NCBI GenBank assembly: GCA_001600055.1
Contig: BCIV01000009.1
Span: forward strand, 248,001 to 312,000
Reading direction: 5' to 3'
DNA: 64,000 nt
Source: Filobasidium wieringae
Taxonomy: Eukaryota > Basidiomycota > Tremellomycetes > Filobasidiales > Filobasidiaceae
Shown here: positions 36,851 through 47,315 of the stretch, piece after piece
Position numbering within the stretch: the stretch's first letter is position 1
How the letters are laid out: each line of letters opens with the position of its first letter
Position numbers and translations under genes: made by a program
Notes under the pieces: model-generated
The model's database searches: none
The model's input: only the letters and a program-made list of their open reading frames with translations
Told to the model about the DNA's origin: nothing

Positions 36851-38030
36851 ATGCCTCGTTGTCCGTCTTCTCACTCTGCGACCAGCAAAACCTCATCTTC
36901 TACTCCGGCTCGCCAAAAGGATATAAACATATTGAAGCAAAAAAGAGCCGTATCATCCATGTACAAGGGTTCTATGCCACAGGATGAACAAGTCAAACTG
37001 GAAAAGTGAGAGATAATGATTCGGACGTGTACAAGGCTCGTTTGATTGATGAATGACGTGAACAGAGCATTGACGAACGACCCTGAATTAATCACATGGT
37101 GGTTCAAGAAACGTATCAGGAGAAAAGGTTTTCTCTCTGGCTTAGGTATCGCTTCTAGAATGGTATGTTCAACGGTCAATCGCACGGGTGACGCTTGCCT
37201 TGATGATCCACTTGCGAACAGAGCGTCGTAGCCACGTATATCAAGTACCTCATCTCTCGAACCGAACTCAGTAGAACGCCTCAAGCTATCAGCGCACGCA
37301 AATCTCAAGCTCCATCAAATCCTCCTGACTTCCCCCAGGAAACGATACCTTCTTCTCCTAAAACCGAAAGCACAGTAGAAACGAGTTTGAGGTCAACTTT
37401 CGAAGAGAAAGATTATACGTTCGTTGACGATCTCCTTGCAGCAAACCCCAGTGCTCATTCAAACGCGGACGAATTTTTGGTTCTGAACGAAAGTAAGCTT
37501 CAGAGTCAGGCAGTACTACGTGAATCGCCGCTGATGCTATGCCGCCCGGCAGTTGGCGAAATCTCGGTCGACAGACTGTTTCAACCGCTACTTACCCCTA
37601 TCCTACTGGAAATCGAAAATCAGAAGCTCCTTGACGAAATGTTCCCCATGAACGATCCTTTAAAGGACTTTCTGGAAGATCTTCAGGAGAACGAAATTTA
37701 TGCAAAATCTACTGTCTCGGACGGCATCATCATACACAACAGCCGATGCCCTGATGGCCTACAACTCCTAAGCTCTCCGTTCGTCTATGATCCTAAGGCT
37801 ACAATGCTCGGTCTTCAGGTGTGTAGAAAAGGGGGTAGTCTAGGGTGATTTCGCTCAAGGCGAATGCGTGCGGAAGACTATGGGAAACACGGTCGCAGCC
37901 AACTCCAACGCGCACAATCTGCTCGCCGCATTCGCTTGATGCCGCTGTACAGTCGGGCATAGTCGATAGACCTGTCGTTGAAAGAACTATCGTTCAAGAC
38001 GCTCTGGATCTGCTTCAACTTGAAGTCTGA
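36851..38030 (+). CDS. Unknown protein with homeodomain-like segment
   Basis: I do not recognise this protein. The ATG at 36851 has an in-frame stop just upstream. Exons 36851-37005, 37066-37162, 37222-37818 and 37860-38030 join in phase to give 339 aa. The N-terminal 35 residues are Ser/Thr-rich. Residues about 36-76 (KRAVSSMYKGSMPQDEQVKL, then EKALTNDPELITWWFKKRIR) resemble helices 2 and 3 of a homeodomain: the L...I..WF spacing is right, but the usual Asn51 and Arg53 are Lys and Ile. The rest is acidic with a Pro/Ser-rich linker. The last intron is only 41 nt; an alternative acceptor 16 nt earlier would change the tail. The stop is 38 nt from the stop of the convergent phosphatase gene. 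Confidence 0.6.
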
Positions 38031-38068
38031 ATCATCGATGAATGTTCTCTATGCAATAGGTATCTGCT

Positions 38069-39249
38069 TCACAGAGCCGTGCCGGGTTGTCGATTTGTCA
38101 ACTTGTAGACCAGCTCCATCTGTGCCTCAGTCTGGCACATCTGTCCTCTCTGCTCTCTAAGGTTGTCTATAGTGACTGCTACTTCGTCCTGAGTTACGGG
38201 TAGAGAGCCGAGAGGTGAGGGATGTAAAGCGGTGGTATACTGATAGGAAAATGACATAGGAGGGTTTAGGAGCGATGAAAGGGCCACGAAAGTTCCGGTC
38301 CTGCCTACTCCTGCGGAGCAATGGACCCAGACCTCGCACTTGAGCTTTCGCTGCAGTTCGCCTACTTCTGTCACCAGTTCTCTGAGTCCATCTACGTGTT
38401 CGGGCTGAGTAGGCACTCCGTAATCAGGCCAAGCAGAGAACAGGTAATGGTGAACCGTCATTGGATCTCGGTCGCCTTCCCTCCCGGTTCTCAGGCTCAA
38501 AGTAGATCGCTGAGAACACAACTCCCGAATCTCTGCGCTCTTCTGCAAGGTGAGAACGATAGGTAGCTCAGAGACACGTTCCTCCGCCTGATCGAGGTGC
38601 GTAACCGAAAGGCCCTCTTTCGTAGGAAGATAATTGTCTGCTTTCGGGACTTTCTTCTCGAACCATCCTGTCAATTGGACAATGATCGCGTGTTTCACCG
38701 AGCTCAAGGCTTGATTGTTGGGAGCAATTGGTGTTGCGGGGTATAAGCGGTTGTGGGTCGCTGACGCGGATTTCCGAAGCAAGGCATGGAAGAATATGTT
38801 GAAAGAGAATGGGGTCGGAGCCTGTACTACAATCAGTGTTCTACACTCATCTTTGGAAACGAATCAATTGGGCTCACTTGGGAAGCAACCCACCAGCTTC
38901 CTTTCCCATCCGCTACGACATTGGCGTTCAGATACAGTGGTTGCGGAGAGCTAGTAGTTTGTACCGTGACCGCTGTACGCCCGTAAGCCCATATGTTTCC
39001 GTATCGGTTACTCAAGGCGTTCTTTGCACTTTCGTTGACATTGTAGAATGTCAACAGATTTTGATATCCCTCTGCCGTCTCCAAGTCGACGCCGGCTTGT
39101 CTCAAAGCCAAACCGAGCTCATGGATTGAGGATCTGGGTAAGCGCAGTTCAAACCCGCCTGCGAGTACTGCATGAGAGCACGCTGAGCGAGCTTTCTCTC
39201 TTATTTGTATGATGCTATGTACCGACGAGCAAGGTGACGATTGGACCAT
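38069..39249 (-). CDS. Classical protein tyrosine phosphatase
   Basis: Cytosolic or nuclear tyrosine phosphatase; in fungi such enzymes (Ptp1-3) dephosphorylate MAP kinases or septin regulators. The start is the ATG at 39249. Exon 1 carries the substrate-entry region SNRYGNIWAYGRTAV (the family's NRY.NI.PYD position) and LNANVVADG. A GT-AG intron at about 38833-38887 joins ...WWVASQ to APTPFSFNIFFHALL. The catalytic half has the WPD loop (HYLFSAWPDYGVP), the active-site loop VHCSAGVGRTGTFVAL with nucleophilic Cys and phosphate-binding Arg, and the Q-loop region (LREQRGQMCQTEAQMELVY). It ends QPGTAL at 38069. At roughly 360 aa it is a bare catalytic domain with little extra sequence. Confidence 0.92.
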
Positions 39250-39523
39250 CTTTGAGCAGAGTGCGAGACTATCTTGGCGATATTAAAAATTCTTGATGAA
39301 TATCAGCAGCAGCTGCACCAAAGATTGATGGAGACAAGTTGATCATCCAGGATTACGTAAGATTTGCGAGGCATGTGTGACGAATCGTTCAATGTGCTTT
39401 ACTACTTCATTACTACTTTACAACGTTGGAGTAGCAGCATGCATAGAAGTCGTCTGATTGATTGGCGACTCAAGTCTAGTAATCTAAATCGAAGAGGGAG
39501 ACTGATGTTCGTGATTGTGCTGG

Positions 39524-42500
39524 TCATGAGTCTTCGGCGAGATCCTTAATCTTCGCGCTGAGTTCCTTTGTAGAGAACGGCTTGGCGACAGCATCGTCGA
39601 ATCCGGACGCCAGCATCTGGTACACTTAGAAAGGTAAGCTCCAGACGTTGATGCTTTAACATAGTACATACCTCTTGTACCTGACCGCTTCTTGCATTCG
39701 CGGTCACCGCTATGATAGGTAATCTTTGTTGAATCACGCCCTTCGCTTCAAGATTACGGATCTCGCCGGTACATTCTATACCCCCCATGAGAGGCATTTC
39801 GATGTCTAGATCGGAGGACCTGAACTCAGCACCCAAGCAGAAAGTTTAACAGCAAACACTACTTACCCATAAGGACACAATCCAGCGGTGTCCCACTCCC
39901 GGAAACCGCCGCAGTCGTCATGATGTAATCCAATGCCTCCACTCCATTATTGGCTACAGCCACAATGAAACCGGCTTTCGTTAGTGCTCGACGAAGCAGA
40001 GACTGATTGATCAAGTTGTCTTCTGTGAGTAGTACGTGCAGGGACCGTGGCTTCCTCAGCTCCATTAACGGTGGAGGTCCGGGTGATTTTGCGGGGGACA
40101 GGGAAGGTGCAGCGGCTGGTGGAACGACATCGGACTCCATAGTCTTGATGATCTCCTCTTTTGACAGCTTACGGGTACCAACGTTGGGCAACAGCGGAAC
40201 TTTCGGATCCTGAGCAGGTGCTTCACAGCGCTCTACTTCAATGTAGAAAGTGAAGGTCGATCCATGCCCTAACTCGGTTTTCAGAGCGATATCTCCACCT
40301 AGTCGTCTTGTCATCTTCTTGCAAAGGAACAGACCCTTAATAAACAACGCAGGATGGAAATCAGAAGTGGCTTTGAACAAGCAACAAGGAGCCAGCTCAC
40401 GAGTCCGCTACCTCCATAGGTAATAGATGTTCTGAATCCCTGTTGGAACCGCTGGAACAGCTTCTTCGCTTCCTCGTAAGCAATACCTAATCCGGAATCC
40501 TGCACAGCATATATGAGATATATACTATTAGGCGATGCAAGTGAATTATCGTTCTTCTCCTGCAGTTCTCCTAAATCTGGCATAGTATCGCTGGCGTCCA
40601 CGCTGATTGTGATATTCCTAGTTGGGCACAAGCGAGTGAACTTGATGGCATTATTGACCAGATTGATAAGGATTTGGGCGACACGCTGAGGATCGACTTC
40701 AACCCAATTGACTAGCTCGTGATATCGCGAGCCTAGTTCAAGAGAGTAATCGATACCCTTTCCAGTCATCTCAGGTCCAAGGATCTTGGTAATACCTCGA
40801 GCGATTTCGACTGGCTGACACGGTACTGGCACGATTACCAACATATCGCTGTCTAGCTTACTGAGGAGCAGGATATCATCCACTAGGCTGAAAATGGTCG
40901 CAAGATAATCAGCAGCCAGACAACTCGCCCAGGGACAGCAACTTACCGCTGCATATGCGAAGTACACATAGTCACGACGTTTGCATCGTGCAGTGCTTGA
41001 TCCGCCTCGCTAGAGTGTGTCGACGGCAAGAGTATCTTGATGGCTTCAAGGCGTTCGTTTACACCTGAATGGACGGAAACCAAGATCCCGATGATCAGTT
41101 TACTGATCGCTGAACACATCTATCTGATAACTTGCCTTCTACAGCCATACCGATGGCGGACAATGGGTTCCTCAGCTAGAAGCAAATGGTCAGGAAGCGA
41201 CCACCAGGCATGTTGTTCATACGTGCTCACTTCGTGACTCGTCTGCGAATTGTCCGAAACGTAAAGGCACGTCAGCACGAGACAAGCCGCGTCTATTTCG
41301 AAAAGGTAGAACGCACGAAATCAATGAAATCCTCCAGCTGGCGTCTCATAGCCAATGCGTCATCTGCTCGCCGGCGTTGGTATATCTCAGCTTCCTTCCG
41401 AGCTGTTATGTCCATTATAGCTCCAGTGGTAAAGGCCAGCTTCCTCACACCAGTTACCGTATCCGGGTCGTAGAATCTAGGCATACCGGTAGCGGTGACC
41501 CACCGGATCTTGGCTGTGCCATCTTCCTCCTTTTCGTCTGTGAGGAAACGGAATTCTGAGATAACTTTTCTGTCCATACAAGCTTCGAATTCTTTTATCA
41601 CGCGTGCCTTGTCTTCCGGATGTACGGTGTCGATCCAGCGTTCAAGATCGGTCCCGGTCTGTAGATTGGCTTGTATGCGATAGGCCGCGTTGACGTATTC
41701 CAGATTTCCTTCTGCAGCAGCGATCCAAATACCAGCAGGCGAAACCTCGAAAGCGCTGATGAATTTGAGCTCCGTTTCCTTGAGTTCCTGCGTCTTGCGG
41801 TCTAGAGCGATTTCTAGCTCTTTGTTCTTTTGCCTATTCACGGTCGCCAAGTATTCTGCTCGTTGCATTTCCTCTCTATGCAATTTGGACGAAGCGACTC
41901 CCGTTGCAAACATAGACTTAACAAGCCCTACGAAATTAGAATACGCTTCGTTGAACTATCTCGGTAACCGTCAACAATCGTCTGGTTCCTGAAACATATG
42001 ATTCGAGCTTACTGTCAACCTGCTATTCAACCCAATTACGAGCATTCCATGCAGCCTATCCTCTACCGAAGCCCTGATGGGCAGAACCACAGCCTGATGA
42101 GGTATATCCCCAAAGACATTCGGTCTCATGCACGATCTTATGATATCCAGATCCGCTCCTTCTAACAGGATGAGCTTGTCTTGCGCATGAGATTGGCGGA
42201 TCACGTGAGCCAACAGATTGGTCTCCTCGTCTTCTATGTTTTCCGTTCTGTGCGAGATGATCGTATGCGGTATCAGGTCGTCCATAGGGTTGGATTCGAT
42301 CGCTCCGATGACCCCAGCAAGGGTAAACTGCATCTCGACCTCTTCAAGATTGTTACTCAGTCTACGGGAAGCGTTACCCGAATCACCTCCGCTCCTCGTA
42401 CTGGTCGAATACGATCTCGAGCTCAAAGCCTTACTCACGCCCCCATCGCTTCCCGTATCCATGTTCTCTGCAGAATAGAGCAGGACGAAACCCAGATCTC

Positions 42501-43803
42501 GAGGATTGAGTGATAAACCCTTTTTAGCCGATTGGAAGATTTGTTCAGGTGTGGTGGTCATGGACATGACCTTGCTGACGTCATGTAACGTCTTTATCCG
42601 TCGGTTTGTAATCACTGCAGTACTTCGGTCGAAGTTGGGGATATAGAGCTGCCAACGTGGTGACAATCCAGAGTTAGTAGTATGATCTTCATTTTTGTAA
42701 CAAACCTCACTCACTCCATCAATTGACCCACTCGGTCCACGAAGTGGGATCATGGACCAAGTGAAGTACGTTTCCTCTAAAATATGTTTCCTCATCAAGA
42801 ACATTTCCTGATCGTCCACGTGAACGACGTTCCCTTCATAGGCGGATTCCACCACCGGTCTCAGAGAGTCCCATACCTGGTCAACAGGAATCAGAATCAA
42901 AATTTCGTTCAGGGTGGAGTACCGGGAACACTGACTTCTGGCCATGCTTCGTCATAAGGCATTCCTAAGATATGAGGATGTTTTGTTCCGATGACTTTAC
43001 TGTACGGTTCGTTACTACCCAAATCGTAATCCATTAAGCATCAGCTCCCTTCAATCTCAGTATCGAGACATGAATCTGATCGCTCACTAAAGCAAGACCT
43101 TCTTCGGTCCCCAACTGAGTAGCACCGGAAATGGGCTAGCCAAGCACATGTTTACCATAGTGAGTAAACTTTGGCACCATTTCCTAGGTTCGCCTAATAT
43201 TCCAGAAGACCAATCCTGGGCGGAGAAGAATTGGATGAATTCGTTTGCTTCTGGTGTACTTGCCCGAGCCGAGATCCACGGTGATCTGGAGGTTGGGTTG
43301 AGTGAGGTGGAGGGGGATGTAGGCGGGGAGGAAGGGGAGGGGGAGGAGGAAACGAGATCGGTTGTAGATGCACAAGCGTGGCTGGCTTCTTCTCTCCCAA
43401 TAACTGTCAGATATTCACCTCCTCTGAGTGAAGTAAGTCTCCAGATAAGAGATCTGCCATTCGACTGGCCCGGGATATCATCATCTCTTGGACAATCCGT
43501 GACGAGCTCTTCAGGCCCATCGTGGGATAAGAAAGAAAGATCATCTTCGTTCACCAGAGCGGAAAGCACGAGTTCTTCAAGATTGGGTGTCAGTTCAGAG
43601 TTGGACCAGATGATCTCGACCTGGGGTCTGTGACAATTGCGCCCATTTGGTAAAGTATGGGAAGAGTGAGAAGAGGATGAAGAGGCGGAAGATGTAGAAG
43701 AGGAATTGAAGTGGTGGTCAAGCCGAATGATCCCAGCAGGGCATCTGATAGCTTCCAGGAACTCTTGCAGACCCAAGGCGGCTATGTCTTCTTTGTTCGT
43801 CAT
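39524..43803 (-). CDS. Hybrid histidine kinase (PAS/GAF-HisKA-HATPase-REC)
   Basis: Phosphorelay sensor kinase that passes phosphate from its own His to its own Asp and then to an Ypd1-type carrier. The start is the ATG at 43803. An N-terminal Ser-rich region leads to a PAS fold (PFPVLLSWGPKKV, then NEPYSKVIGTKHPHILG, ending TYFTWSMIPLRG). A GAF-like region follows (about 42600-42000), then a coiled stretch and a second PAS (FEVSPAGIWIAAAEGNLEYV). The H-box TSHELRNPLSAIG is split by an intron; its His codon is 41234-41236. The ATPase domain shows NLVNNAIKFT, DSGLGI and GGSGLGL across an intron. The receiver has LLTEDNLINQSLL, phosphoacceptor Asp in CVLMDIEMPLMGG, and Lys in VAKPFS; it ends LAEDS at 39524. 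No membrane span was seen, so it is probably cytosolic. I cannot assign it to a named Tco kinase. Confidence 0.93.
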
Positions 43804-44413
43804 TATGCTGTCTATGCCAGTGTTCTAGTGTTGACCTGTGTGGTCAATCCGTCTGTCCCAAACAGGTCGGTGTCTTGTTGTCTAACGGTGAATTATAGGA
43901 TGGATAAGCGCGATGAGCTGTAGTCAGCCATTATGAGTCGCCCTTGGCTAGAGATTTCGCAAAGAGGTAGGTGAGAGCTGTCGGTAGTTAATGGTATTGT
44001 GTGAGGATGTGACAGATCGCTATGGGGAGTGTCATCTGAAGTGTAATCTTTTTTGAGCCTATGAATAGCCAATCATCCATTCAGCTGCAGCTGGAATCAA
44101 AGAAACCAGAGCCAAGCAATTCAAGCAACACACAAATCCTCTGCAGTCTCTGCGCGATCGTTGAACCCGTTTCTCAGGATCGGATGCAGATCCGGGGTCC
44201 CCAGGGCAAAATCAATGAGACGTCATCAGGAATCGAAGAACCCACTTTCGAGCTGATTAGTTACCACACTATCTCACAGTCGATCTTACCTCTTGAGCTC
44301 TTGATGAATATACGAGCAGAGAGGCTAGAGAAGCCCATTCTTTATGGATCGTCAGGATACTCTTGATCGGACCTCTCTACCAGTAACTTGATGTGGTCAT
44401 CACTTCAGCCCGG
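43804..44413. other. Divergent intergenic region with a possible upstream ORF
   Basis: 610 bp between the histidine kinase and the next rightward gene. An ATG-initiated frame at 44061-44366 (+, 101 codons, starting MNSQSSIQLQLES) ends 47 nt before the chosen ATG at 44414. It could be an upstream ORF or a missed first exon; I found no splice pair joining it in frame. Confidence 0.35.
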
Positions 44414-46751
44414 ATGAACAACCCAGAACGAGTCGCCAGCAGTCGATCCCCGGAAATGTCACTCCTCTTCCTCCCCACATCGCCTTCCGTCAACCTTAAG
44501 TCATCAAGAACCAAACCGACACCCAAACGTAGAGATCGGAGAAGTTCGGAAGAAAGGAAGAACAGAATCGTCGATCCCCTATACTTCAATTTGGGTCCTG
44601 CACCTTTTCGACGTTCGGAGAATGTTGCAGATCAACCTAGATCATCCAGCGCGAATCATCCGGCCTTCTTTCCCCCTTCGACCAATCATGATCATACAGA
44701 ACAGGAACAGTATGACCTAGAGGGCCTAGAGGAAGAAGAAGAAGATTCTCCAGCTTCATCGACCGCATCATCTATCCCTATAGAGATTCGGTATGGAATA
44801 CCTCAACCACTATACTGGGCGGAAGATGAGTCGTTCGCCTCTAGTTTACACCTCTACGCCCAGGCATGTGATAGTAGCTCAACTGAGAGGAGCAAAAGCG
44901 GAAGAGAGAAGAGAGTCATCGACATCGGACAGCTTTCTTTTCTCAGCGAATCAGGGAAAATTGAGCGAGAGAGAAGGCTCGATCGAGTTGATTTGGGACG
45001 GCTGAACCATACGGATGACAATGAGAAGAAGAATCTCTCTTCATCAAACCCCCCGTCACAATCAGTGAACCGACAAATTTCACAATCCTTCTCTTCCCAA
45101 GTACCAATTGTGCCCTCCATCTCCGCAATACCCAGTTCGGCAGGACCTAGCTCAACCGCTCGGAGAAGGGCTGTACAAGAAGCAACATTTGACCCCTTTG
45201 CCCCTGAATTCGACGAGACCGATCCAAGATCACAAGTCGCCAGCTTAGGACTAGCTCCTGACAGCAGTAACACTGACGAGGAGGGAGATGCGCCTAGTAG
45301 TGATGAAGAGCTTCAAGCGGGATTGCCTATGACGCACCATGAAGCCAGGGAAGCTAGGATGAACGCTCTACGTGAGTGTTATAGCGCTTTGAGGTGTCCA
45401 TGTTCTTGCTGATAGGCCGAGGCTGTGCTACTTAGAACGTCTGAAGTTGAAGAGGCATACTCATACTGATATCTTGGGAGCAGGAAAGAGGGTTAAGAGA
45501 AGGCGATATGTATCGGATGACGAGACGGGAGAAGAATCTAGTGGGGCTTCCCGGAGGGAGGAAGACAAGAAATCCTTAACTACTAGTTCGCGAAGGAACG
45601 GTCTTGTTGCAAGTTCACCCACTCAAACTCATCAAAACTCGGCAACATCCCATTCCCGCTCCTCCCGATTGCCCCACCCGGCCATAGATGCAGAATCGCA
45701 TGTCGATCCTGACCTTGATATGCAGCACGTAGACCGGACGGAAGCGGTAGATTCGGGCACATCCCTACTCGACAACTGGGTGGAATTGAATAGTCAAGTT
45801 TTGAACGAAATCGACAGGGATGCATTGAGACCTTGTCCGGGCGAAGTGGAGGGGAAGTGTCCAAATGTAGAACCTGGACCAGAAACCGAGTCAATTCAAG
45901 GGATGATGATCGAGCCTCAAGATCTGGGCAATCAGGGGGCGGAACCGGATAGGGAGGATAGCGAACAATCGCCTGATCATTCCTCCCAGCATAACTCGAT
46001 GCACGGCGAGCAAGACGATACACTGTATGAAGCAAGATCAGATGCGGCGGATGATAAGGTGGTTGTTATCAAGAGCGAGCGAGCTAAAGGCAAGATGCCC
46101 GAAACCGATTTATCTACGATGTTCGATGATGATCCCTTGCCGCAAGACGCGGACAGATCTGGAATGGATATCGTCGATCTTACCGAAGAGGATGCTTATG
46201 GGGATGATTATGAGCTCGACAAGTATGAAGCGACTCAGGAACAACCGGAAGAAGATCAGGCAGGGAACATGGAGGATGAGTTTGACGCGTTTCCTTGGGA
46301 CCCTTCGCAGCCTGTTAGATCTCCTTCACCCCCTACTCCTGGCGGGAATGAGAAGAGACGTTCTGAAGGAAGAATTTTACCTGAGACAGACAAGAACGGA
46401 GAACCCTGGATTCACCCGTTAAGGGGGATAAGCACACTACCAGAAAAGCTTCAACACTTCTATTTGACTCACTTCCGAGCAGAACCGAAGCGGAATAAAG
46501 AAGCGTTGGTTGGTCCTGCTGCTCAACTAGAGAACGATCGAGTCCAGGAGGCAGATCGCTTGGCAGGCAATGCTAAGAAAACGATCAGAGGCAAAACGTG
46601 GGAAAGCACCGCCGGGAGACGGGCGGGAGGGGCAGATTCAGCAAAAACCACTTCGAAACGCGGGAAGAGTGCTGTGAGGGGGAAAAATTTCTTTATACAG
46701 CGTGCAATTCGGGCAAAGATGGCAGGAAGAGGGCGTGGAAGAGGCAGATAA
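44414..46751 (+). CDS. Unknown charged, largely disordered protein with RG tail
   Basis: I do not recognise the family. Two exons, 44414-45371 and 45436-46751, join in phase 1 to give 757 aa. The start is the first ATG of the frame. The protein is Ser/Glu/Asp-rich with basic patches: GAGKRVKRRRYVSDDETGEE looks like a nuclear localisation signal beside casein-kinase-type acidic serines. Short hydrophobic islands stand out as possible binding motifs: RYGIPQPLYWAEDESFASSL near residue 135, TFDPFAPEFDETDP, and EFDAFPWDPSQPV. The C-terminal 110 residues look folded or conserved (GEPWIHPLRGISTLPEKLQ, then HFYLTHFR), and the end is Arg/Gly-rich (AGRGRGRGR). A nuclear scaffold or DNA/RNA-associated role is my inference from composition only. 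Confidence 0.7.
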
Positions 46752-46885
46752 CACGCAATCACAATTTTGCTATGCGAATTACAGACTTGCGCGGCGGTGA
46801 TAGCACGTAAATTCCTTGGACATACGGGTCAACACCAGTTGATATGTCGACCCTCCCCTCTCTTCCCTGAATAACGCCGTTTCAA

Positions 46886-47215
46886 TCAACGACCCACCCC
46901 CAACCTTCCAACAAAACTCGATATCACGTCCGTACCTACAACATTGATCTCTTTCATATATTCCAGAGCAAAGTTGTCCTTTATGATTTCATCGCGCAAG
47001 CGCATGATGGCATCTACATGTATGTCTTGAACTAAACTCCCTGTGTATGGGAATTGTTGCCGTTCCTGCCTAGCGTTTCTTATTGAATCTCCCTCCCATC
47101 GAGTTGCAAGTTGAGAGAAAACATAAAGCATTTCCTCATGAGGCTAGAGAACATGGGTGGCACACGGTTATGATCTTGCTGACGTCATCATCTTAGCGGC
47201 TTCGACTGTAGTCAT
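46886..47215 (-). CDS. Possible small two-exon gene, unknown
   Basis: An 81-codon ATG frame ends at 46886. Extending it upstream through a 36-nt GC-AG intron (about 47141-47176) to an ATG at 47215 gives a coherent 97-aa protein. It begins MTTVEAAKMMTS and continues PHEEMLYVFSQLATRWEGDS. It is mostly helical and charged (DAIMRLRDEIIKDNFALEYM). Composition looks natural and the first ATG has an in-frame stop just before it. I recognise no family. The short non-canonical intron and small size make it doubtful. It would be divergent from the epoxide hydrolase (100 bp apart) and converge on the gene ending at 46751. Confidence 0.3.
47180..47187. promoter_or_regulatory. CRE-like palindrome TGACGTCA
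   Basis: A perfect ATF/CREB palindrome 129 bp upstream of the epoxide hydrolase ATG. A second perfect copy lies at 47339-47346 inside the first exon. The first copy also falls in the first exon of the doubtful small gene, so it may be partly coding. Regulation is inferred from the motif only. Confidence 0.4.
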
Positions 47216-47315
47216 TTAGTCTTGGCGATGTTTCGTCTTCAAGCTTGACGTCTTCCTATCGCATATCCTGCTTGATTTGGCCTTGGACCGATCAGTTAAA
47301 CAATCATCTTGAACT

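Noticed and set aside
36851..39249. Mating-type HD locus
   Set aside because: Only one weak homeodomain-like segment lacking key residues is present. There is no divergent second HD gene, and no pheromone or receptor gene was found anywhere in the window.
43148..43633. 161-codon rightward frame opposite the histidine kinase
   Set aside because: It is antisense to the Ser/Pro-rich N-terminal exon of the kinase and is open because of codon bias.
44977..45128. Small leftward frames within the unknown RG-tail gene
   Set aside because: They are shadows of a clearly coding rightward exon.
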